Positions 53,297 to 54,291 of a stretch of DNA of 54,291 nucleotides are shown piece by piece. Source of the DNA: Phycisphaera sp. (lineage in GTDB: Bacteria; Planctomycetota; Phycisphaerae; Phycisphaerales; SM1A02); NCBI GenBank assembly GCA_016124975.1, contig WGMP01000005.1, positions 1 through 54,291 of the forward strand, given 5' to 3'. Positions within the stretch are counted from its first letter, which is position 1; every line of letters starts with the position of its first letter. The notes beneath the pieces were generated by a model. It saw nothing but the letters and a program-made list of their open reading frames with translations. It did not search any database and was not told the DNA's origin. A program made the position numbers and the translations under genes.

Positions 53297-53715
53297 GAAG
53301 AACCTCCTGCCCGCTCTGGCGCGAGCGTCTCTGCGCTTGCCGCGCGGATGGCGCGCCGGGCAAGCTGCTCAAACTTCTCTGGCTCCATGCGCGCGGCGGC
53401 CGCGAGCCGTGCGGCCTCTGCGAGATGGAGCATGACCGCCTCGTCTCCCGAAGCCCGGGCCTGGGCGCGGGAACCTGCGAGCACCGCCATCCCGCGCCCC
53501 CGCTCGGCCGTCACGAGGCCATCGCGCTCTAGTTCGGCGATCGCCTTATGGACGGTGTTTGGATTGACGCCGAGCTCCTCGGCGATGACGCGCACGCTCG
53601 GCAGGAGATCGCCCGCCGCGTAGGCGCCACGGCCGATCGCAGCCCGCAAGCCGTCCGCGATCTGCCGGAAGATCGGAACGGGCGCGTTTGGATTGACGAG
53701 GAAGGGAAGCGGCAT
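53293..53715 (-). CDS. GntR-family transcriptional regulator, YtrA subfamily
   Basis: The 140-residue protein has a GntR winged helix at residues 10-77 (PIFRQIADGLRAAIGRGAY..LPSVRVIAEELGVNPNTVHKAI..LERDGLV) and only a short helical tail, the mark of the YtrA subfamily, which dimerises without a ligand-binding domain of FadR or HutC type. It is first in the ABC operon and overlaps the ATPase gene by 4 bp. A dyad with GTACTA/TAGTAC arms ends 3 bp before its start codon, which fits autorepression of the operon. Confidence 0.92.
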   Translation of the reverse strand: MPLPFLVNPNAPVPIFRQIADGLRAAIGRGAYAAGDLLPSVRVIAEELGVNPNTVHKAIAELERDGLVTAERGRGMAVLAGSRAQARASGDEAVMLHLAEAARLAAAARMEPEKFEQLARRAIRAASAETLAPERAGGSS

Positions 53716-53718
53716 GGC

Positions 53719-53736
53719 GTACTAGTACAGTAGTAC
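53719..53736. promoter_or_regulatory. Likely GntR operator, GTACTA-N6-TAGTAC
   Basis: On the minus strand the 18-bp sequence GTACTACTGTACTAGTAC has 6-bp inverted arms around a 6-bp centre. It ends 3 bp before the gntR ATG at 53715 and would overlap the transcription start or initiation region. Confidence 0.58.
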
Positions 53737-54125
53737 ACCAAAGATCGGTCCGAGGTTCGACCAAGCCTCAAGATTTTCGAAAATGCGCACCACAGGTGGC
53801 CTGGGCGAGAAGCTCGGGAGGCAGTTCAAGCCATCTGAGCGCGGGTCTCCGAGCCTCGTCAAGCGGCGAGGCTGCGTCGATGCGACATCGGTGCCCGAAA
53901 GCCGCGTTGCCCGGGAGGCCAGGAGCAAGGTGCAGATCAGAGAGGCGGGTGCTGGCTTCAACACCAAACCTCCGGCTAGGCGCGCGGCTGCGGAAGTGCG
54001 GCTCAACCCCACTACCCCGCTGGACCTCCGCCTCGAGGCAAGTAGTTTGGACGACGCGCGGCACGGCGCACTCGGGCGTCAGTCGGCTGCGACCTGTGGC
54101 GTTTCGAGCACAAAAGCGAGCCCAG
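53737..54125. other. Gene-free region upstream of gntR
   Basis: The short frames here lack the codon bias of the other genes and no domain is visible. The sequence is less GC-rich than the genes; the gntR promoter should lie at its left end. No repeats until 54126. Confidence 0.5.
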
Positions 54126-54161
54126 ACGGCGGACGCGAGCCGTCGGCTCGCCCCGCCGTCA
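54126..54161. repeat. Strong two-part hairpin
   Basis: The outer stem GACGGCGG / CCGCCGTC (8 bp) encloses the inner stem GCGAGCC / GGCTCGC (7 bp) with a GTC loop and a small internal loop. No T tract follows on either strand, so it is not a standard terminator. Confidence 0.7.
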
Positions 54162-54166
54162 GTCGC

Positions 54167-54291
54167 GAGCGCTCAAACTCGCCGCAACACCAAAGCGAGC
54201 CGCCGCAGCGACGAGCGCTCAAACTCGCCGCAACACCAAAGCGAGCCGCCGCAGCGACGAGCGCTCAAACTCGCCGCAACACCAAAGCGAG
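54167..54291. repeat. 46-bp tandem repeat running off the right edge (2.7 copies)
   Basis: Units start GAGCGCTCAAACTCGCCGC at 54167, 54213 and 54259 with exact 46-bp spacing and no variable spacer. The segment GAGCCGCCGCAGCG within it also occurs in the reverse complement of the repeat at the rlmN stop. Confidence 0.92.

Noticed and set aside
53722-54064. Two minus-strand frames of 96-98 codons upstream of gntR
   Set aside because: They overlap each other and the operator region and have no third-position GC bias or domain.
54167-54291. Possible CRISPR array
   Set aside because: The whole 46-bp period is identical in each copy with no variable spacers, and no cas genes are near.

Overview
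This 54-kb window is high-GC bacterial chromosome. It most resembles a planctomycete of the Phycisphaerae/Phycisphaerales type. That placement is inferred from a secreted protein with the aspartate-rich DLNCDG...LLANWG calcium-loop repeats common in planctomycetes, two proteins with a PAPGA-type PEP-CTERM tail, a kinase-less relative of planctomycete kinase/TPR receptors, a large NAD-glutamate dehydrogenase and the hopanoid genes hpnCDE. No rRNA, phage, insertion sequence or CRISPR array was seen. About 39 protein genes and one tRNA gene are supported.

Layout. 1-3194 (minus): a partial secreted protein, a DHH phosphoesterase (NrnA type) and ribF. 3282-6692: NAD-glutamate dehydrogenase (plus), followed by two dense repeat blocks. 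6701-9079 (minus): a TPR membrane protein and a sugar-isomerase-like TIM barrel. 9259-14599 (plus): a secreted CX4CH protein, a lipoprotein, a small membrane protein and queG. 14628-17919: a regulatory cluster with two paralogous winged-helix/LuxR regulators, a 96-residue unknown and a sigma-factor-like gene. 18040-23730: hpnC-hpnD-hpnE (minus) divergent from ispH-rlmN (plus), linking isoprenoid precursor supply to squalene synthesis. 23923-30442: a divergent indolepyruvate-ferredoxin-oxidoreductase-like giant, a HAD phosphatase, a YfgM-like TPR protein and an RluD-type pseudouridine synthase. 30484-39428: a small unknown, a type I pullulanase, an RND pump with its adaptor, and ychF. 39687-44048 (minus): two PEP-CTERM proteins, aat and an aldehyde dehydrogenase. 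44473-48244 (plus): tRNA-Gln, a glmU-like nucleotidyltransferase, prs, rplY (bL25/CTC), pth and rpsF. 48406-53715 (minus): a GntR (YtrA-like) ABC operon with two large paralogous permeases.

Three themes cut across the genes. (1) Eight genes, mostly the first of their transcription unit, have a TANNNT hexamer (usually TACNNT) ending 6-9 nt before the start codon; seven of them lack a clear Shine-Dalgarno sequence, which suggests many leaderless mRNAs. (2) Short tandem repeats sit at gene ends. Several begin exactly at, or span, the stop codon (gdh, rlmN, ychF). Repeats outside genes have units that are often not multiples of three (7, 13, 16, 31, 46, 137 bp), while the one wholly inside a gene is 15 bp. 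(3) A 137-bp intergenic repeat carries two palindromes whose arms change with compensation between copies, so the fold is probably selected.

The candidates for undescribed biology are the paired winged-helix/LuxR regulators around a sigma-like gene, the cysteine-poor oxidoreductase-like giant, and the twin-permease ABC module bracketed by GACTTCG repeats.
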